Assembly: GCA_965153455.1 (NCBI GenBank)
Contig: OZ234493.1
Span: 17,474,213 to 17,538,212 of the forward strand
Direction: 5' to 3'
Length of the DNA stretch: 64,000 bases
Source of the DNA: Sphagnum compactum
Taxonomy: Eukaryota; Bryophyta; Sphagnopsida; Sphagnales
Both the position numbers and the translations under genes were made by a program. Numbering within the stretch: the stretch's first letter is position 1; each line of letters opens with the position of its first letter. The notes under the pieces were generated by a model that was not told the origin of the DNA, did no database searches, and saw only the letters and a program-made list of their open reading frames with translations. Positions 1-12,814 of the stretch are shown here, piece after piece.

Positions 1-25
1 GTCAATGGATGTTGCTGTGTGACAG

Positions 26-1538
26 GGTCAACTTCCTGGGCTCGGAGCCCTTGCGTTGTGGGAAGAGCCCAGACCATTGGCGACGAAAGACGGGGATGCA
101 TTGCAAGCGGTCGATGGATCGGATGGCATTGTGGTGGTGGAGGAGCCTTGCGATTGGTTAGCATTTCTAAAATCTCGTAAAAGCTGAATGGATAATTGTG
201 TTTTTGATTTAACACTCGCTCGAAATCGTAATCCATCTCACTAGATTTTGTGGATTCCTCGCAGGAATATCAAACTGCATTCTACGAAATATTGGGGTCC
301 CGGTGAGAGTGCTTGGATCATCCGGCATTTTCGCAGCGAAGGGCACAGTGTCCCTGGCTCCATGCGGCAAGTGATAGGGCTCGGACACGCAATTTCCGAC
401 GAAGGGCAAAACAAGGGAACATATCCCAATCTCCGTGATTTCAAAGAACTGAGTGAAGATTGCATGCTCATTTACCACGGAGAAATGGTGGCAATCCTTT
501 TGCATGGGTTTGTTCCCTCTACGGAAGCGTCGGAGCATCTTCAAACATTGGGATATTTGTTTCAACACGGCGGCACTATCTCCCGGTCCTGTTCTCGGGA
601 GTCTAGAATGGCGCTGTTCGGGCATAGATTTTGCCGTTTCGATCTTACCGTGGATAGGTCTGCACCCTTCCACTGCCCAAACTCAGTTTATGCATGCTAT
701 AATTTAAATAACTTTTTTTCTCCTGATGCCTGGTTTTCTTTTCTTTAGGTACCAGCACCCTACAAAAAATGCTAAAAATAAGAAAACTTACTCGCAAGAA
801 GAATTGGAACGCTTCGCAGATGCTTGGGCCCCCGAGTTTGTGGAGAAGAATCTACGTCCCCAGTTGACATCCTGGCTCCAAGAATTGGACGGCTTCTTCC
901 CGGAACAATTGCCCTTTGGCACTTCTCGGATCGGGAGGACTTGTTTTACGGCGATGACAGTCACGGAGAACTACCATTCGACGCCGCACACGGACAGGGA
1001 CCTGTCTAATTCTATGATTTCCTGGTTCTTAGAAAGTAAGTGTGTTTTGCTGCATGTGTCTGTTTCAAAGATTTCGAGCTTTTTGGAAAAACAAAAAAAA
1101 GGGAATTTAATTTGTCGAACTCCATCTTGACACCCCACAATTGTGAACATGTTTGGAGCTTGAACAGGAGAAGCAGAATCCGGAGGGGAATTTGCATTTC
1201 CTGCGCACGGAATGTTTTTCAAACCCCGACATGGGATAATCATCCTATTCCGATCTGGGTGGCTTCAGCATTGCATAATGCCCGTCTTAGACCGAAGACG
1301 ACAATTGGGCTGTGCGTTGTACCTTAGGAAGCAGACGTTGACCCATTATGTGGCTCGACAAGCTGATTTGTCTCGAATCAACGAGGCTTTGAACGAATCA
1401 ATGAGGAAAAAAAGTTGCATGAGAAGGCGAGGGAAAAGAACAATGGGCCCGCTTAAAGGTGCTTTGCGTTTGACTTATCGCGGTGGCACCATAGATGTTA
1501 ATGACGAGGCAGGATCCAGTGATGAATCCTTCGAATAG
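26..1538 (+). CDS. TET/JBP-like 2-oxoglutarate/Fe(II) dioxygenase, spliced, 5' end outside window
   Basis: The exons encode the core of a TET/JBP-family dioxygenase, the group that oxidises 5-methyl-pyrimidines or thymine in DNA. The exon at 749-1035 carries AWAPEFVE, PFGTS and TVTENYHSTPHTDRDL, whose HTD is the HxD iron ligand pair. The exon at 1168-1538 carries GGEFAFP, GMFFKPRHGIIILF, the distal histidine in WLQHC, and an RRRQLG segment suited to binding 2-oxoglutarate. The intron 1036-1167 is well supported: GTAAGT donor, ACAG acceptor, and matching phase on both sides (WFLE-R-EAE). Upstream, exons 26-156 and 265-657 are tentative. Their introns (157-264 and 658-748) agree in phase but have weak donors (GTTAGC, GTCTGC). 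If the 5' donor is wrong, the stops at about 185 and 242 would instead lie in the frame. The N-terminus is missing. The family is best known in fungi, kinetoplastids, algae and animals, often beside transposons; no transposase is visible here. Substrate is unknown. Confidence 0.72.
1036..1167 (+). other. Spliceosomal intron in the dioxygenase gene
   Basis: The intron starts GTAAGT and ends ACAG. It splits codon A|GA in phase 1 and joins the HTD-containing exon to the exon with GGEFAFP in one open frame. The intron itself contains stops in the relevant frame. It is the clearest splice junction in this gene and shows that the gene is eukaryotic and was not retroposed. Confidence 0.75.
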
Positions 1539-4500
1539 CTAGGTGTTTATTCGCTAAATAGCTTGGCCTTTTATAATAATTGCAAAATTTTCTAGCAAGT
1601 AAAACAATTTTGGGAATCTTTTACAGGATTTTAGCAAGAAAAAAAGATGATAATTAACCAAAATGAACTTGGATTAATTATTAGTTTTCTCTTTTAGCAT
1701 CCAGAAATTTAACCAAGTGAAAATTCTGCATGGCATATATCAAGGGCTTATAAAGGGCATAAAACCCCTATTGTTATTCAATTAATTTTGAGGAATGGAA
1801 AATTAGCTTTTAAAAATGAAAAAAACATGTATTAATTATTTCAACTACTCAATTTTTGCAAATATGTATGCACTAAATAATAGTGTTAGGGTTCTTGCTC
1901 AATTTGGCTGGGTAGAACCATCAGTTCTAAATAGTAAAAACTATATCAAAACTGGGTTTGATTTCTAGAACCAAAATCAGCCATTAGGTTTGGGTTTTAA
2001 ACTAGATTTGGTTTTAGACTTTCACTTTAAAAGTGGATATGGTTTCATTGTGGAAGGCCTTAACCTAATCACCCCTAGTAGTTGGGAACTATGTCTCAAG
2101 AAGCTAGTCCGCTCTCGCAATGTTGCCACCATCACCAACAACAAATGCCCTGAAGTGCAACATTTCGCAATATTGGTGTCTAGCTCTTTAACTAAAGATT
2201 GATATGATTTATTCCTCTTGAAGTTGAAACTGCCTAAATTTTCTTCTGCATGCATGTTGTCTAATTATGTCAACTATGTAAAATGCAATGAGTGTACACA
2301 ACTCTTTGTTGTGCTTGAAAACTAAAATGAGCATTCCTAAGTTGCAGTTATTCTATTTGTTTTGTTGAAGTTTTGTGAAACTTACAAGTTACAGTTGTGA
2401 ACATTGTATTATAATTTATGCGATTGTGGATTTGTTGAGGGTGAAGGGGGTGGTCATTTCAACTTTGAATAACGGCAAGAATATGAACCTAAAAAGGTTA
2501 TAGATGGGATTTGATTTGAGAATTTGCAAGATGACTACAAATGGGATTTTGTTTTGGATTTCCAAAATGAAACTCAAGGTGGATTCCTTTACCTTTAACC
2601 CCACAATCCACTTTGCAAATTGTTGGGTGATTTGGTTTGTTGTACAAGTTCAAGATCAAATGGAGCTTTGCAATAAATCCACAATGTTTTTTTATGTTTT
2701 TTTCGTTTCTATTTTTCTAAGTTTTATTCTTCTCCTTATCAAAACCTTTCCTGAATTTTTATTTTTTTTTTTTCACTTGCTTTTATCTTAAATATGTCTT
2801 TCTTTTACTTATAAAATTTTAACTTACTCTCTCTTCAAGTCTATAGCACTATTGTTTGCAAAACTTTTTTTCTTGGTGTCTTGATTGCAATCTTGAATTT
2901 TATTCTAGATTTTCCATGATTGCCACGTCTTTTATTATTTTATAATATTTTGATTCCTCCATGAATCTTAATACCACCATGCCATTGTGCATTGTATTAG
3001 ATTTTAGTATGTCCCCAAAGTCAGATAACTCTTCCAGCGAGCCAAATCACCTATGGCTGGAGCTTGGTTTCAATTCCTAGAGTTCATAATCAGTATAGTA
3101 AAAACAACCAAGTCCATAGATATCTAAAACAGTAAATTGATTTTGTGATTTACAATCCCTTAAATTTGTTCATAAAGGTGATATATTCATATGCGATTTC
3201 ATAGCCATAACAAATGTATGTTAAAGTTAGTTGTACATTATGTATTGTGATATCACCTTATCACTCCAAGGGGATGAATTATGGTCCTTTTGTGGACTAT
3301 TACAAGGTGACCACAGTCAAATCCATATGAAATGGACTACTAACTACAATACAAATTGCAATAAACATCTTGCCTTTGTTATTGATGATGAGAAGATGTG
3401 GGTTCACCGAGGTGCCCAAATAGAAGGCCTAAATTGTTGGTCACACAAACAACGTTTGGAACTATGGTATAATTTGTGAAAGTTGATGCAAAGGTAAATT
3501 AATGACCCCCTTTGAATTCCTCCTCCTATTTTACCTCTATCTTCTAAGGTCTGGTGATGAACATGAAGGTTTTTTCTCAAACCTGAATTGTGTAGCTTAC
3601 AAATTTGGACATTGATGATCTTCCACCATTTTTCTTGTTAATTGTTTTGTTTGGTGTTGGATGGTTAAGACTACATAGTAAGGCATAATAATAAAATTGG
3701 ATGCACAATTTTCTAAGCAAGTAATCGCAGATGTTTTAAGGTTTGTTTATCCCCAATATTCGCTGCAAGTAGACAATGAGGCAACAGTTCTTTGACATTT
3801 GGAAATCTTGATAATTATTGGAAACACTTCTCTATCTTCACCACATGTGCTTTCTGTTGCTGAAATGTTTTGTCACTTATGCCACAACCCAAATTTGGGG
3901 GAGAAGGAAAAAAGGGCTGGTTGGCATTCTTACGGTGAACAAAGTTTGCAAGTCTTGTCATATGCAACCCACCACTGCCTGTAAGGTGAATTGCAGGTTC
4001 ATAGACTCAACACTTTGACCAAACTGGTTGTAAATTGGAATTTGCCTATTGTAGATGCCCAAGGGGGCCATTCATCGAATGCCCAAATAACAGTTTCTAA
4101 GAATGAAAGAGGACAAAATGGATTTCAAGTGGATTTTTGCACTTAATGTATTAGGTGGGATTGGATGTGAGTAAGCAGCCAAAGGGCGAAGGAAAAGCTT
4201 GTGCAGTCCTAGAACCTTGTGCGACAGCATAAGGATCATGGGTCATGGCATCCTTGGTCAAATAAATTTGCTGTTGTTTACACATATGAAGCTCCCACGA
4301 TACCATGATAATTGTAATCAAACAAAAAGTGTATGTATGTACATCAATTCCCAAACAGTTAACACCAAAGGTATAGCAACTAGTGCGCTTAAATTTCACC
4401 CAAAAAATCTAGACCTTGTAAATGTTGCCAAACCTCCCCATACATAATCATATGGGGAACAAAAATAACCATAGATTTCTTATATTGAGGATTCTGTAGA

Positions 4501-6477
4501 GCATGGGACGTCCTTCGCAACTTAAGTAAGGCCAATTGGTGGGTGCTGGGTCACATTGCTCTTATAAGCATCTCCACCCACAACAATAAAGTGGCAAGGA
4601 AGCACTGTTTTGGATCAAATACAGGAGTTCAAATAGTATGAAACTCAGTTTTGGGCCTGTAAATATGCTCATGATACAAAGACTTCCAAGAGGCAAACAA
4701 AGCAACATGATCGTTTTTGATTGGTCGATGTTAATGATTGGCCAAGATGGTCTTGCCCATTAGATCATTCATTTTTTCATGTTTATGGGTGTGGATGGGA
4801 GAATAATTAACAATACATATATTGAATATGGTAAAGGTTTAGAGCATCTCCAACAATGCATTTGATGCAATATCAATTTTTACTAAACTCAATTTTTTTG
4901 CTAAAAAATTGCTCCTCTCTCATTATGAACAATAAACATTAAACAATCTATTTATGAAGGAAGATAAAAAAAAAAGTCTTTTTTTTTGGTACTTATAAGA
5001 TCCACCGAACCAGGATGCTTCAAATTGTGTTCTTGATCTTTGGAAAGCTCTCGAGGAGGAGTGCATTGGCTTGGTTTCATGGTGTTTGGACTTGCCGTGC
5101 AAGAGTTCTTGAATATTAAATGATTTCTTCATTAAAAACTAAATTAAATCATAGCTGAAAATTTAGGAGGAATTGGAATGTGCATTTCGTGTTCTTGGAA
5201 AGATGTTGATGAGCACAATTTAATGGAATTTATTTGGTAAAAAGTGGGAAATTTTGGGTTTTTTCGTGTAAATTTGACATTTTTCAAAAGATAACCCTAA
5301 ATTCTAATTGTCACAGAATTGAAAATCAAAACCCTCCTCACCAAATCCAGCTTTCCTGAGCAGGTAACAAGCTCTAATTTCTCTTGTGGTGGATGAATGC
5401 ATCTCATTGTACTAACTCGTGTACTTAAACGCGCAGTTGGCAGTTGGTTCCTGATGAAAATGCAGTAAAATATAATTGAATACATCTTTTGATGAACATC
5501 TTGCTTTCTGGACAAATATTCGGACCTTGCACATATCTTGAGCGATTTCTAAAATCTTCTACCCTAAATAGTAAGTAACTCATTGGCATCCCTTAGTTAC
5601 CTTAGCTGTTTTCACCAAAAAATATTATTCGTTCAAAAGTTGATATTTTCAAATACATGTTTTTCCAAAGAAGAAAAATTTTGTGAATGAAAATAGAGAA
5701 TCTCATGGAGTATTGAATTTTTTTGGCATGGAATCTTCAGAATTAATTAATTATTCAAATGACATGTGTTGAAGCTGCCCTTGTATATCGAGTCATCAAA
5801 CTATTTAGTGGAATATATTCTAAATTGATTTAAGGCCTTGTGCATAGAAAAGGTTACAGGCGAGATATCCGAAGATCAAATTTTTTGTGCAAATGTACCT
5901 AAGGGGAATGAAAATAGAGCTCCTTCAAGCCCCATTATTGGCCATGGGCAAATCCTAAAGTGTCAATATGACTAGGTCATTTGTACCGGCTGTTAGCCCA
6001 TGTTTTACAATTTGAAAAAATCAGGCAGAGCTTTGCAAAAACATTTTCGGGCACACACAAAAACTTCAAGCGCATCTGGCCGTTGAGGCAGTTCATTTGG
6101 GATGCGGGTAGCCAGAACAATCTTTTGACAACCAGTGCATCTGCTTGTAAAGGTTGTAGATCCCTTAAGCTTGGTCTACACTACCTAAGTATTTGTGAAA
6201 ACTTTGGAACATATTAAACACTTGTATTTTCTTCATTGAAAGGGCAGTGGCCAAAAAATTACCCCTAAATTTGAACATGGTTTTCTAGCAGGAACTATTT
6301 TGATTTGGGATGTATTGAACATATTTTTGGTGACCATGGCTTGGAAATAATGGAGGTTGTTTTCGCACTACAAAAGAAACAAGGTAAAACAAAATTGAAC
6401 GTTCATGTGTGTTCACAATAGTCTCACAAGGTTGCCAATAAATCTTAGGTGCACCATATTACATATAGTAAAGGAAC
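1539..6477. other. AT-rich gene-free stretch
   Basis: No reading frame here looks protein-like; the open frames are short and low in complexity. A GAGCATCTCCAAC motif near 4853 resembles the ends of common plant miniature DNA transposons, but no matching inverted end was found nearby. I see nothing else I can support. Confidence 0.5.
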
Positions 6478-6770
6478 GATGAAGCCGCCCGTGAAGCCGG
6501 ACGGCCACTCTCCGAAACCAGAACTTCATGTAATGGCATTCTTACTATTCTCAACTCCAGAGCTTCAAGCCCGCCCGTGAAGCCGCCCCTGACTCCGGAC
6601 GGACAGCACGTGGTCCGCGTGGCGAGTAGTGATTGGCTACAGTGTCCGTTCATAGTCAGGGGAGAGAGCAGACTGTCCACTTTCAATGAAGCCGGACGGA
6701 CAGTGGCCACGGGCAGTAGCTATATCCGGACGGACAGTAGCCACTTGGGAGGTAGGAAAACTGGACAGGA
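6478..6770. repeat. GC-rich patch with repeated GGACGGACAG motif
   Basis: A locally GC-rich block sits in AT-rich surroundings. GGACGGACAG occurs at 6597-6606, 6694-6703 and 6728-6737, with a related GCCGGACGGCC near 6495 and reverse-strand relatives (TGTCCGTTC, CTGTCC) between them. GAAGCCG(C/G) motifs also recur. It may be the interior of a small DNA transposon or a satellite fragment; no terminal inverted repeats or target duplication were identified. Confidence 0.45.
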
Positions 6771-9700
6771 CCTAAACCCTAATAGTGACATGGTATGAAC
6801 GTGTGCCCAAAGAAGGGATGAATAATCTTGATGTATGCTTTCAATGTTTAGTCATGTCACTTACGCGACGTGAGATAGTTGACTATGGAATGTCAAAATG
6901 TAAATCGATAGGCATGTTGGGGTTTTAGTATAGCCTATGGATGAAACCCAACAAAATTGATGTCGAGTTCCATGCTGGTAACCTTTCTTGTAAACAATAT
7001 GTTGCACATGTATGTATGTAGACCTTAGGATAATGGGTGACATGTAAATGCTTGATTGAAAAATGTAAGCTCCTTTCCATCCCCACGAATCTTTTATCTA
7101 CCTCCATTATTAAGTAGGAGGAACCCTAAACCCGTCCACTTACAAAGGTTTACCTATTGTTATTAGAATAGTGGTGGCTCACACTAGCTCTTTCAAATCC
7201 TTGATTTATTGGGTCAAAGAACGCCCACTTTATTTTTACCCATTCACCTTTTTTATTTAACATTAAACATTTAACGTAACCCATCATATATATGTTTAAA
7301 TTTGTAAAAATCAACAACTAAACTTTTCATTTAACAAAGATATTATTAAGCCTCTTCCCATCTCTTGGTTTTTTAATAAATCAAATTTTGGTGTGTTTAA
7401 ACATTCCATACAAGGTAAAGTTTAAGCCACATTTGGTGCACCCCTCGGTTTTTCAAGCGGTGTCGATGGTAAAGAACTTCCTTCATCTTTAATTTTGTAA
7501 CAAGATGTGAACATAGAGTGCATTCCCTAACCCCCAACAAGAGTTTCAGGATGGGACTAGAATGAGCTTTTCAAGTCTAACTCAAGGACATGTCAAATTA
7601 CACAAACCAAATGTAAGTAGGTAGTTAGTGTATTTTGGAGCCAATTTGGACATAAACAAATCACCGGGTATTTTTTATTCATTAAATTTGTCATGGCCAA
7701 AACTTGAAAAGAAGCATACCGTTCCTTCCTATAATATATTATGTAGTTCCCTATGAGGTTTACATCTAAATGTTAGGTGCAATCACAATATAATGAGCCA
7801 CCAACAAATGAAATTATAGTTTTTTTTTTTCACATTTAAAAATGATAAATCAAGTCAACGTTGAAAATGTTTGGTATACTTCTAGAAATTTGTCTTATGT
7901 ATTAATGGAACATTTGGTTGAATTTGAGATGAATTCAATAATTATAGGGTATCCAAGAGCTCTAAAAACGATGTAATAGAAGTTTTCATATTTTAAAATA
8001 TTATTAAAAGTACTTTAAACGATTTGAAAATTATCTATTTATGAGAAGCAATTTATATATACAATTACATAATAAATTGCACCACTTGATTGGATCATAT
8101 ATATTTATTTTACTTGTAAATAATGATCATAATAATATTTTCTTCCACAATCCGATCTTCATTATGTCATAAATAGTAAACAATGAAGGAATGTTTTAGA
8201 AGTTTCCAAAAATATTTTTGGAGATTTTTATAAATTTCTAGGAAGATCCTTGAGAATACGTTTGGAAGTTTATAGAAAATTTAAAAAGTTTTTAAAAAGG
8301 TCCTTTAAATTTATTTGTAGCAAAACCTTTTTGAAGACGTGATTAGTGGAAGTTTCTAGAAGGTTATTTGGTAGAAACTCATAGAAGGCTTAATTGATGG
8401 AACTTTTAAAAAGGTTAACGATGTTATAAAAGGTTCCATTGGATAATATAAAAAGGGTTCAAGGCACATCGCCTGTCAATTTGTTAACAAAAGTTGTGCC
8501 TTTTGTATCCCTTCTCCATATCTCGCCTAATTTGTATTATGTCTCGTTCAAATAATAAAATTATTTAATTTTTGTTCATTATCAAATTGTAAGTTTGTCA
8601 AGCTGATATGTTTTTTTCCAAGTTGTGTCCTTGCCTTGTCTTTGATATTATGTCATGTCATTTGATTGGCCCGCCCATTGTTTTCACACAAACCACCAAA
8701 GAGGTTGTGATTGCATCATACCATCTTCCCAAAATTTTCAAATTTAACAAGTTATGATTTTTTCATTTTGTTTCCAAATTCAAAACTAGTATGGAAAAAA
8801 ATGTACCCGTTGAAAAAGGTCTTCCAATGATGTATCCAACTCTTGAATTGGGAATGATTTGACCTTTCAAATTGTGATTTGTGACCGAGGATCATTTTGG
8901 CAACTTGATTACTAGCCAATTTTAAATGACCATTATATAACAATTGCTACATATCTATTTTGAAATGTGTCACACTTCATTGTAGTATTGTCTAACACAT
9001 TTGTAGTTGTTTGATGGGGGTTTGATTTGGACAAAGTTTGGTTCTTCAAACTTTTGACCAAAGATTTAAAACACCATTGGACTTCCAATTCCCCGAGTGG
9101 GAATGTTGGGGCTTCATCCTTTGCACTTTCATACATGGGTGCGAGTGCATTTGAATCAAGGGATGCCTTTACCTCATTCTTTTAACTCATTTCCCTTTTC
9201 TTGCCGGAGCGTGGGTTGTGATTCAAAGGTTAAAGTGGCAAAAAAATTTGTGGGTTTAACAAAAATTACGTAGTAGTTCATCTTGGCTGGTGGTTTTTAA
9301 TGTTTGTATAGTTGATGGCATTGTGATCCTTTGCTTTGCAAATCACACCTGTCAAAGAAGTAGTCAAGCTTTAGATGAACATCCCCTATCTTGCTTTTTT
9401 TTGTTGAAAAAGTTTTCAAGAAAATAGAGTTAGAGGATGAAAAAACCTCTTTGTTACAATCTCCTCAATGGTGTTTTGTTCTTCATAGAGGGATGCAAAA
9501 AAGGATCTCCACATGTTACCCATAACTTGTTCCACCACCTTTGTTGCTTTCTTCGGTTTCCCTTCATGCGTTTTTATTTCTTTCCCACTTTATATTTTGT
9601 GGACTTCTGCCATATATTTACCTTTTTGTTTTTTGTTAGCTTTGAAACTCTTATTTTCTTTCTTTTTATTATGGGGTTTTTTGTTATTCAGATTTTCTTC

Positions 9701-9909
9701 ACATGTAACCCGATCGATCTATAATGAATGGCTATGAAGGTGCCTGGTCATGATTCATATTTGAATGACTATGAGTATGTTTCGATAAAAGTTTTTCATA
9801 TTATGTTTATACCGACCATAACGTAAGAAAGATCATGAAATTGAACCCGTGGCCCTAAAATTTCGTGTTCGACATCTTTTGAAACGAATCCAATACTCGG
9901 AAACATAAC
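6771..9909. other. AT-rich gene-free stretch
   Basis: Long A/T-rich DNA with homopolymer T runs and no convincing coding frame on either strand. The reading frames around 9437-9737 are hydrophobic only because of T-richness and are not supported as genes. Confidence 0.5.
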
Positions 9910-10067
9910 ATGCAAGAATTACTACGTGGTCAATATCCGTATGCAATCAATGTGGAAGATCTCACACAAAACCATATTTTCCCATTCCGAGCGCATGTTG
10001 CGAGAAAAATGTGTAAGAGATTTTCTCACGTGTCCTTCACCCTGGTAGGTCTCACGTGAAAGTAAAT
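9910..10067 (+). repeat. Dispersed repeat D, copy 1
   Basis: This segment aligns with 12267-12421 in the same orientation. Both begin ATGCAAGA, share a central GATCTCAC and end in AAGTAAATA, with many substitutions between. T-rich DNA of similar texture precedes both, so the duplicated unit may be longer. No coding potential is seen. Divergence indicates an old duplication or two insertions of one family. Confidence 0.4.
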
Positions 10068-10224
10068 AATTCGACAACCAAACTCCGATGAAAGTTCGAC
10101 CATCCACACACAGTCTTAAGGCTCGCTCGCACCAACCTCGCTCGCCACAGGTCGTGAAACTTCCGCCATCAATTCAGCATGCAAAACGACGATCAAATAT
10201 CACACACATACACAGTTACGGAAA

Positions 10225-10312
10225 TGGTTTCATCCGGGCTATTAACCTCTCCTATCGATACATACACATCTACGAAAGTCGTTTCATCCTTGCTAATCAC
10301 CTCTCCTATTAA
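10225..10312. repeat. Short tandem duplication, about 54 bp unit
   Basis: GTTTCATCC...CTAATCACCTCTCCTAT-type sequence occurs twice in tandem with a spacing of 54 bp (GTTTCATCC at 10226 and 10280). The copies differ at several positions. No gene is associated. Confidence 0.5.
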
Positions 10313-10348
10313 ATGGATGCGATGCCTCCCAGGTTCAATTTGTTTTCT

Positions 10349-10761
10349 GCAACAAGCCAATTTGATTGGCCAATCACTCAGAAGGAAGTGAAGCAACGGA
10401 AGCTCCCTAAAATATAAGGTTTTATTTTGAGTTCCTCCCCTTTGGCTCACCTGCACGTGTGAAAGGAGTACTACATGTGCCATAACAAATGGGTTACATG
10501 TGGGGTGCTATGGAAAACATGTTGGGGGAATACATTAAGAACTTGGACAACAGATTGAAGACATGATGGTAACTTATTGGGAACTTAAAAGGAACAAGGG
10601 AAAACCGAAAAGTATCCTCTTCTAAATCCCCGCCCCCAAACTGAAAAATGCAAGGCACCTTTGGCGTGTGTTCGGGCCTTCCCGTTGGCTGCAGGAAATT
10701 TCTCCTCCCATAAGAGTTCATCACCATTTTTGGCCCGACCTTTACCCCCCACAAGTATAAC
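10349..10761 (+). repeat. Dispersed C-tract repeat E, copy A
   Basis: About 410 bp beginning near CCAATTTGATTGGCC. It runs through a GGAAGCTCCC / CTTTGGCTCACCT module, a run rich in GGGAACTT-type words, a CCCCGCCCCC tract, and CTTCCCGTTGGCTGCA near the end. Copies B (10771-11165) and C (62949-63370) keep the same order of modules and the same orientation. It is non-coding and looks like a non-autonomous element family; no clear ends are defined. Confidence 0.55.
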
Positions 10762-10770
10762 TTTTTTTTT

Positions 10771-11165
10771 TGTTGAATTTGATTGGCCCATGTCTAAAAG
10801 TTGAAACCCTGAGGCTTCCCAAAAATTTGAAGATTCTATGGACAGATGGAGTGCCTCCCCCTTTCGCCCACCTATATATGTGAGAAGGGGAGGACTTTGA
10901 GCAAAACATATGGGATTAAAGCAGGGTGCAATTGAGAAAACCCATGGGGAACGCATTGGCAACCTACTGGAACAAATGAAAAAACACAAAAATCTTTTTG
11001 CCCCCCCGCCCCCCCCCCCCCCCGCCCCCAACCTGACCAAACTCGAAAGGAGAAAAACAAGACACCTTGAGTGTATGTCGAGCCTTCCCATTAGTTGCAT
11101 GAAACTTCTATTGCCAAAACTTGTTGGTGCCGTTTTCAACCTTGTCTAATACCCCCATTATAAAC
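10771..11165 (+). repeat. Dispersed C-tract repeat E, copy B
   Basis: This copy lies directly downstream of copy A in the same orientation. It is closer to copy C: both contain CACCTATATA(T/G)GTGAGAAG, GGGGAGGA and CAAAACATATGG, then a long cytosine run (about 11002-11035) and a CTTCCCATT-(A/G)-G-(T/C)TGCATGAAA stretch. Frames across it that look like glycine- or proline-rich proteins are products of the C/G run. Confidence 0.55.
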
Positions 11166-12266
11166 ACATTATTTATTCAATCAGGAGGTTGCACACAACA
11201 TCAGATCCGTAAAAACCTCCTTTACTTTCTTTTTCCTTTTCACATTTCTTTTTATTCTTCCTGGTTTTGGTTTTTCCCTTGATCTCTCACTTTTCGATGA
11301 TTTCAAATCGGCAAAAAACCTTATATTTCGATTTTTTTTTTTTGGGGGCAATTTCTTCCCCCTAGAAAAAGGACGCCCTACACCTTGGATAACATTTTTT
11401 CTTCCAATTTTGCGATGTAGCCAGTTTGGCAATGATCCACAGTTGAATTTAGCAAATTTTGATTATCGACAAGGTAAAGCAAGAAAGTAACAAATTTGAA
11501 GGGAATTTTACTGTTTTCTAAATATTTGTTTCCTAGAGTTGTATAGTTTCCATTGTCGTGGGTTTTCTATAGATGCTTTCCCCATTGGTTTTATTAATTT
11601 GTATATATATTTATTTTTTATTTATTGTGCTTGCTAGAAAGGTTGATATCTTATCTCTTATTTCATCCGTGGTTTTCATTTTCTACGATGTTTGCAAAAA
11701 ACTATTTCTTTGTTGTGTATTTTTTCTTTTTATTCTGTATGGTCAATTTTTAGATTTTAGGGGTGTAAGTTTTCAAATAAAATGTAGTTTCTTTGCCTTC
11801 TTTTTCTTCTTACAAATTTTGTTATCAATCTCATTTGTTTATGTTTTTTTTTTTACAACCTTTTTTTTGGGTATTTGTAACCTTTGACAACCTTATTTTT
11901 GTTTTTTTATATTTTTTGGTTTCTTTTTTTCTTTTATTTTGGTTTTTCAAATATGTAACTGGATCGATAATACTTATAAAATTTTATACATGTAGTTACG
12001 ATAATTCCTTTGAGCTATGCTTCAAATTGTGATTGCACATAACCACATCCCTTGTTTTTATTTGTCTTTCGCAGGGGAGCCAACGAGCATTTCGATTGCG
12101 ACACGAACGAACCGCATTCAATGATTAACCTAGATTGCAAGATCATTTGCGCGACTCCTACGTCCTATTCCTTCTTCCTAACCTCAAGCATGCAGTGTTT
12201 ATGAGCAAATTTTAGCAATGTTTGTGTTGATATTTCTCGAAATAATCTAACGACCAAAAACCTTGG
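11166..12266. other. T-rich gene-free stretch
   Basis: Dominated by T homopolymers (about 11560-12000). Open frames in it are F/L/I/V-rich and are composition artefacts. No repeat boundary, RNA gene or coding exon could be supported. Confidence 0.45.
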
Positions 12267-12421
12267 ATGCAAGATTTACATCGTGCCGGAGATATCATTG
12301 TAATCAAAATGGATGATCTCACGTAAAACATTTTCTACCAACTGCAGCTGAAAGAAAATGTGCATGAAATTTTGGGCTTGTCATTCACAATATCAAGATC
12401 TCACATCAAAGGAAGTAAATA
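12267..12421 (+). repeat. Dispersed repeat D, copy 2
   Basis: Counterpart of 9910-10067 in the same orientation: ATGCAAGA start, GATCTCAC(G) in the middle, AAATGTGCATGA versus AAATGTGTAAGA, and an AAGTAAATA end. Identity is patchy, so the relation rests on ordered word matches by eye. Confidence 0.4.
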
Positions 12422-12814
12422 AATTCTGAGAATCCTATGATCTCGAACGTGTCATTACAGGTGGGCCAAGATTTTTTGCCTAAAATGAAACAGGCTTCAA
12501 GGTAACTCAATGCAATATAAAAGATTGCATACGGTGGTCGACCCATTGAATCATTCACGTGAAGGTTATTTTGACAAAGAGTTGACATATACTTGAATCA
12601 CACAGCCCTTGTTCCTTCTGTGCTCAATTCTCAAACTCGTGTGCCTGGAAAGGTGCGTAATTAGTTTTTTGTTATCGTCAATCCTTTTGATGGCACTAGG
12701 TTGATCATTGATTGTAGTTGGTTTTTTATCGACGTTTATGATCTTGCAAGAGGCATCAATTTTCTGTCCATTTGTTTCAAAATATTTTCTGTCTTATAAT
12801 CGTATTTTTTGCAG

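Noticed and set aside
209-673. 154-codon minus-strand frame opposite the dioxygenase gene
   Set aside because: The plus-strand reading connects to a recognisable dioxygenase; the antisense frame has no family features.
4853-4866. Miniature transposon end (GAGCATCTCCAAC)
   Set aside because: No facing inverted end or target duplication was found within the next kilobase.
10585-11139. 184-codon minus-strand frame with a poly-Gly run
   Set aside because: It crosses two copies of repeat E and the cytosine tract; copy C yields a similar artefact, so it reflects the repeat, not a gene.
11573-12032. Hydrophobic membrane-protein-like frames
   Set aside because: Produced by T-homopolymer DNA; no start context, conserved motif or splice support.
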